From: Herbaspirillum rhizosphaerae
Lineage (GTDB): Bacteria; Pseudomonadota; Gammaproteobacteria; Burkholderiales; Burkholderiaceae_D
Assembly: GCF_001189965.1 (NCBI RefSeq)
Contig: NZ_LFLU01000017.1
Location: 1 to 64,000 of the forward strand
Length of the DNA: 64,000 bases
Direction of reading: 5' to 3'
How positions within the stretch are numbered: position 1 is the first letter of the stretch; the number at the start of each line of letters is the position of its first letter. Below, piece after piece: positions 60,841 to 64,000 of the stretch. The position numbers and the translations under genes were made by a program. The notes under the pieces were generated by a model, which did no database searches, was not told the DNA's origin, and saw nothing but the letters and a program-made list of their open reading frames with translations.

Positions 60841-61770
60841 ATGCGCATCCTGTTTCAGACCGCCGATACCGCCAGCCAGGACGCCTGGCTGCACGCTCTC
60901 CGTTCCGCCATGCCGCATGCCGAAATTCGTCTCTGGCAATCCGGCGACACCGCGCCGGCCGATTACGCCATCGTGTGGAAACCGCCGTTCGAGATGCTGC
61001 AAGGCCATCCCGAACTGAAAGCCGTCTTCAACCTCGGCGCGGGCGTGGATGCGATCCTGCAACTGAACGTGGTGCCGGAGAATCTGCCGCTGATCCGCAT
61101 CGATGACGGCGGCATGGCGGAACAGATGGCGGAGTTCGCCACGCACGCCGTGCTGCGCTACTACCGCCGCCTCGATGAATATGAACAACTGTCGCGCCGT
61201 GGCGAATGGAAGCCGCTGCCGCCTTTCGAGCGCCGCGACTTCGGCGTCGGCGTGCTGGGCCTGGGCGTGCTGGGACAACGCATCACCGAGAGCCTGCAGC
61301 ACTTTGGCTTTCAGGTCAGCGGCTGGAGCCGCAGCCCGAAGACGCTGCCGGGTGTGAAGGCGTATGCCGGCAACGAACAGCTGAGCCAATTCCTGCAAGG
61401 CGCACGCGTGCTGATCTGCATGCTGCCGCTGACGCCCGACACGGCCGGCATCCTCAATCGCGAGACCTTGTCGCAACTGCCGCGCGGCGCCTATCTGGTC
61501 AACCTGGCGCGCGGCGGCCATCTGGTTGAAGCCGATCTGCCGCCGCTGCTGGAGAGCGGCCGGATCGCCGGCGCCACGCTGGACGTGTTCCAGGAAGAAC
61601 CGTTGCCGCCGCAGCATCCGTTCTGGAAAGATCCGCGCATCGCGATCACGCCGCACATTTCTGCGCTGACCATCCGCAGTGAAGCGGCGCGGCAGATTGC
61701 GGAGAAGATCGTTGCCCTGCAGCGCGGCGAACGCGTGGTCGGGCTGGTGGATCGCAGCAAAGGATATTGA
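60841..61770 (+). CDS. ghrA: Glyoxylate/hydroxypyruvate reductase A family 2-hydroxyacid dehydrogenase
   Basis: The 309-residue NAD(P)-dependent enzyme has the GhrA-type start MRILFQTADTASQD, the catalytic-domain WKPPFEMLQ and NLGAGVDAIL, the Rossmann motif VGVLGLGVLGQRI, and a late histidine in ITPHISALTI. The final GVLG pattern matches reduction of glyoxylate or hydroxypyruvate. ATG 60841 begins the conserved part; the upstream 24 codons overlap non-coding gap. It follows the MBL gene after 61 bp and ends against the YbaK-like start. Confidence 0.9.
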   Translation: MRILFQTADTASQDAWLHALRSAMPHAEIRLWQSGDTAPADYAIVWKPPFEMLQGHPELKAVFNLGAGVDAILQLNVVPENLPLIRIDDGGMAEQMAEFATHAVLRYYRRLDEYEQLSRRGEWKPLPPFERRDFGVGVLGLGVLGQRITESLQHFGFQVSGWSRSPKTLPGVKAYAGNEQLSQFLQGARVLICMLPLTPDTAGILNRETLSQLPRGAYLVNLARGGHLVEADLPPLLESGRIAGATLDVFQEEPLPPQHPFWKDPRIAITPHISALTIRSEAARQIAEKIVALQRGERVVGLVDRSKGY

Positions 61771-61772
61771 GC

Positions 61773-62291
61773 ATGGAACAGCAAACCGACGTCCTTCCCG
61801 ATTCCGCGCAACGCGTGGCGGATCTTCTGGTCGAACTGAAACACGACAAGCCGGTGGTCATGCTGCCCAGCGCAGGACGGACATCGGCCGAAGCGGCGGC
61901 CGGCCTCGGCTGCAGCGTGGCGGAGATCGCCAAGTCCATCATCTTCCGCCGCCTGTCCGACGATGCGCCGGTGCTGGTGATCGCCAGCGGCAGCAATCGC
62001 GTCGATGAAGCCAAGGTAGCGGCGCAGGTCGGCGCACTCGGCAAGGCCGACGCCAAATTCGTGCGCGAGAAAACCGGTTATGTGATCGGCGGCGTCTGCC
62101 CGATCGGCCATGCCGTCAAGCCGGTGATGCTGCTGGATCAGGATCTGTTCCGTTACGACAGCGTGTGGGCGGCGGCGGGACATCCGCATGCCGTCTTCAA
62201 CCTGACCGCACAGCAATTGCAGGCGATGACCGGTGCGCCGGTGGCGGATGTGGCGCTGGCGCCGGCCGGGAGCATGCCGCAGGCAAGCTGA
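61773..62291 (+). CDS. YbaK/EbsC-type aminoacyl-tRNA deacylase
   Basis: The 172-residue protein matches the YbaK/ProX family: LGCSVAEIAKSIIFRRL, LVIASGSNRVDEAKV (the lysine needed for deacylation lies in this helix region) and TGYVIGGVCPIGHAV. Such proteins hydrolyse mischarged Cys-, Ala- or other tRNAs. It starts 3 bases after the ghrA stop with an AAAGGA site inside ghrA, so translation is probably coupled. The link to leucine breakdown is not obvious. Confidence 0.9.
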   Translation: MEQQTDVLPDSAQRVADLLVELKHDKPVVMLPSAGRTSAEAAAGLGCSVAEIAKSIIFRRLSDDAPVLVIASGSNRVDEAKVAAQVGALGKADAKFVREKTGYVIGGVCPIGHAVKPVMLLDQDLFRYDSVWAAAGHPHAVFNLTAQQLQAMTGAPVADVALAPAGSMPQAS

Positions 62292-62344
62292 TATCATCAA
62301 AACCATATTCAAATGCATCGCCGCCAAGGCAGAGGAGACACCCC

Positions 62345-63253
62345 ATGAGCTTGCCCAAGAAAGTCAAAATCGTTGAAGTCGGTCCGCGCGACGGCTTGCA
62401 AAACGAGAAGGAAACCATCTCCGCCGAGGTCAAGATCGAGCTGGTGAATCGCTTGACCTCGGCCGGCTTCGTCAATGTCGAGGCCGCCTCCTTCGTCTCG
62501 CCGAAATGGGTGCCGCAAATGGCGACGTCGAGCGAAGTCATACAAGGCATCACGCGCAAACCCGGAGTGATCTATTCGGCGCTGACGCCCAACATGAAGG
62601 GCTTTGAAGCAGCGCTGGCAGCCGGCGTCGACGAAGTCGTGATCTTCGGCGCGGCGTCGGAGGCCTTCTCGCAAAAGAACATCAACTGCTCGATTGCGGA
62701 ATCGATCGAGCGCTTCCGCGAAGTCGCGCAGGCCGCCAAGGAACACAAGATCCGCCTGCGCGCCGCGATCAGCTGCGCCTTCGGTTGCCCGTATCAGGGC
62801 GAGGTGCCGCTGTCGTCCGTTTCGGACGTGGTCGGCCGCTTCCGCGATCTGGGCTGCGACGAGATCGACATCGCCGACACCATCGGCGTGGCTACCCCCA
62901 ACAAGGTGGCGCCGGTGATGCAGGCGGCGATCCGCGAATTCAACATCGATGGTTTGTCCGGGCATTTCCACGACACCTACGGCCAGGCGCTTGCCAACAT
63001 CTACGCCAGCCTGGAAGTCGGCATTACGATTTATCACTCCTCGGTGGCCGGCCTGGGCGGCTGCCCTTACGCCAAGGGAGCCACCGGCAACGTGGCCTCG
63101 GAAGATGTGCTGTACATGATGCAGGGACTGGGAATTGAAACCGGCATCGATCTGGATATCGTCGTCGACGCCGGCCAGTTCATTTCAGAACATCTGGGCC
63201 GCAAGGCGGTGAGCCGCGCAGGGAATGCGATTGCGGCGAAACGCAAAGGATAG
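62345..63253 (+). CDS. liuE: Hydroxymethylglutaryl-CoA lyase
   Basis: The 302-residue TIM-barrel enzyme splits HMG-CoA to acetoacetate and acetyl-CoA, the last step of leucine catabolism. It begins VKIVEVGPRDGLQNEKE with the metal Asp and catalytic Arg. It has IDIADTIGVATP, the metal ligands in GHFHDTYGQA, and the signature cysteine loop GLGGCPYAKGATGN. The GAGGAGA site precedes the ATG. The substrate would come from 3-methylglutaconyl-CoA via the missing hydratase. A 12-bp tandem repeat covers its stop codon. Confidence 0.95.
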   Translation: MSLPKKVKIVEVGPRDGLQNEKETISAEVKIELVNRLTSAGFVNVEAASFVSPKWVPQMATSSEVIQGITRKPGVIYSALTPNMKGFEAALAAGVDEVVIFGAASEAFSQKNINCSIAESIERFREVAQAAKEHKIRLRAAISCAFGCPYQGEVPLSSVSDVVGRFRDLGCDEIDIADTIGVATPNKVAPVMQAAIREFNIDGLSGHFHDTYGQALANIYASLEVGITIYHSSVAGLGGCPYAKGATGNVASEDVLYMMQGLGIETGIDLDIVVDAGQFISEHLGRKAVSRAGNAIAAKRKG

Positions 63254-63301
63254 CGCAAGGAATAGTGCAAGGAATAGTGCAAGCGACATTGCAAGCGACA
63301 T
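63242..63301 (+). repeat. 12-bp tandem repeats across the liuE stop codon
   Basis: Five consecutive 12-bp units run CGCAAAGGATAG, CGCAAGGAATAG, TGCAAGGAATAG, TGCAAGCGACAT, TGCAAGCGACAT. The first unit encodes the last residues and stop of the lyase, and the next two repeat the in-frame TAG. The units behave like a recent slippage expansion that reads as three stops in tandem. Confidence 0.8.
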
Positions 63302-63338
63302 TGAAAGAAACGGCATTGCCGCCATCCCGGCGAATGCC

Positions 63339-63372
63339 AAAGGCCTGCCCGGTAATACGGACAGGCCTTTTT
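63339..63372. terminator. Intrinsic terminator between liuE and the chemoreceptor gene
   Basis: AAAGGCCTG (63339-63347) and CAGGCCTTT (63362-63370) pair, with an inner CCG/CGG extension, followed by TT. The A-run allows action in both directions for the converging genes. Confidence 0.85.
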
Positions 63373-63384
63373 CATGTGCAGACC

Positions 63385-64000
63385 TCAGAACTCTTCCCAC
63401 GACGCATCGTCGCCCGACGCCGGCTTGACTGTCTTGCTGGCGGCAGGCGCGGCCGGTAGCGCCACTGATTTGACCGGGGTTGCCGGCGTCCGTGCGACTG
63501 TTCGCTGCACCGGTGCGACTTTGGCAACGAGCGGACGCCGTGGGGCGGCAGCGGTCGCCGTCGTCGCCTGCACGCCGGGCTGCTCGCCGGCGGACAGCTT
63601 GAAGACGCTGACCGCCTGTGTCAGCAGGTCGGCTTGCTCCTGCAGGCTCTCGGCCGCAGCAGCGGCCTGCTCCACCAGCGCGGCGTTCTGTTGCGTGATC
63701 TCGTCCATCTGCGTGATGGCGCGATTGACTTCCTCGATGCCGGTGCTCTGCTCCTGGCTTGCCGCCGTAATTTCACCCATGATGTCGGCCACGTGCTTGA
63801 CCGAGGTCACGATTTCGCCCATGGTCGCGCCGGCTTCGTCGACCAGCTTGCCGCCGGCGTCGACCTTGCCGACCGAGTCGCTGATGAGCTGCTTGATCTC
63901 TTTGGCGGCGGTGGCCGAGCGTTGCGCCAGGCTGCGCACTTCCGAGGCCACTACGGCAAAGCCGCGGCCTTGTTCGCCGGCGCGCGCAGCTTCCACGGCA
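63385..64000 (-). CDS. Methyl-accepting chemotaxis protein, C-terminal part (runs off the right edge)
   Basis: The last 205 codons of a chemoreceptor are visible. They start within the signalling hairpin ([20 protein letters not shown]) and continue through the CheA/CheW-contact and adaptation region ([20 protein letters not shown]). A variable Ala/Val/Pro linker leads to a C-terminal DASWEEF, which matches the CheR-tethering xWxxF pentapeptide. The sequence is very similar in the hairpin to the receptor at 20167-21867. The sensor half and start lie beyond the window. It is not a complete gene here. Confidence 0.93.
   Translation of the reverse strand, partial: AVEAARAGEQGRGFAVVASEVRSLAQRSATAAKEIKQLISDSVGKVDAGGKLVDEAGATMGEIVTSVKHVADIMGEITAASQEQSTGIEEVNRAITQMDEITQQNAALVEQAAAAAESLQEQADLLTQAVSVFKLSAGEQPGVQATTATAAAPRRPLVAKVAPVQRTVARTPATPVKSVALPAAPAASKTVKPASGDDASWEEF

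Overview
The window looks like chromosomal DNA of a betaproteobacterium, most likely an Oxalobacteraceae member close to Herbaspirillum or Collimonas. This is inferred from protein style and gene order: mreBCD-mrdA-rodA-rlpA divergent from gatCAB, an rsmI/lpoA/yraN/SIS/BON cluster, an LysM-family-relative/dprA/smg/topB run divergent from def, and a LiuR-controlled leucine/isovalerate cluster. The DNA is GC-rich and densely coded. I see no rRNA, tRNA, CRISPR array, prophage or complete insertion sequence.

Layout. 1-5.6 kb: a small PAS-LuxR regulator, a LysR regulator divergent from an exported MBL-fold protein with an altered metal motif, a DsbA-like protein, a HAD hydrolase and a MocR-type (GntR plus aminotransferase) regulator. 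5.8-8.7 kb: divergent from the MocR gene, an omega-amino-acid aminotransferase and a CoA-acylating (methyl)malonate-semialdehyde dehydrogenase, a beta-alanine/omega-amino-acid catabolic pair. 8.7-17.8 kb: a complete Liv-type ABC importer followed by an N-carbamoyl-amino-acid-hydrolase family enzyme, an MlrC-like M81 protein and an EamA exporter. It is preceded by a good sigma-54 -24/-12 match and a tiny His-rich ORF, so it looks like a nitrogen-scavenging locus. 17.8-21.9 kb: a GAF-GGDEF-EAL protein divergent from a chemoreceptor. 22-27 kb: a TlpA-like protein, the BON/SIS/YraN/LpoA/RsmI envelope and replication cluster, and an SMR efflux protein. 27.2-34.5 kb: the elongasome (cell-shape) operon. 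34.9-38.4 kb: gatCAB. 38.7-42.1 kb: a TauD-family dioxygenase, a LapA-like membrane protein, pyrE and exodeoxyribonuclease III. 42.2-48.3 kb: topB with a Lys/Ala-rich tail, smg, dprA, a LysM-less relative of the dprA-linked LysM protein, and def. 48.4-63.3 kb: an MBL hydrolase and then the liu regulon: liuR, isovaleryl-CoA dehydrogenase, thiolase, a chromene-carboxylate-isomerase-like protein, YchJ, liuB, a lipoprotein, an alpha/beta hydrolase, liuD, an MBL protein, ghrA, a YbaK-like protein and HMG-CoA lyase. The window ends inside a second chemoreceptor gene.

How it fits together. Several catabolic blocks carry their own regulator and visible operator-like DNA: MocR with 8-bp direct repeats 22 bp apart, and LiuR with a perfect 20-bp palindrome plus a second near-palindrome before the dehydrogenase. 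The housekeeping blocks are conventional. The most unusual parts are the liu cluster, which lacks liuC and carries a lipoprotein/hydrolase pair where liuC often lies; the His-rich mini-ORF with a perfect Shine-Dalgarno before the sigma-54-like promoter; three long imperfect palindromes in gene gaps, two of them inside operons; and a 12-bp tandem array that runs over the stop codon of the HMG-CoA lyase gene.
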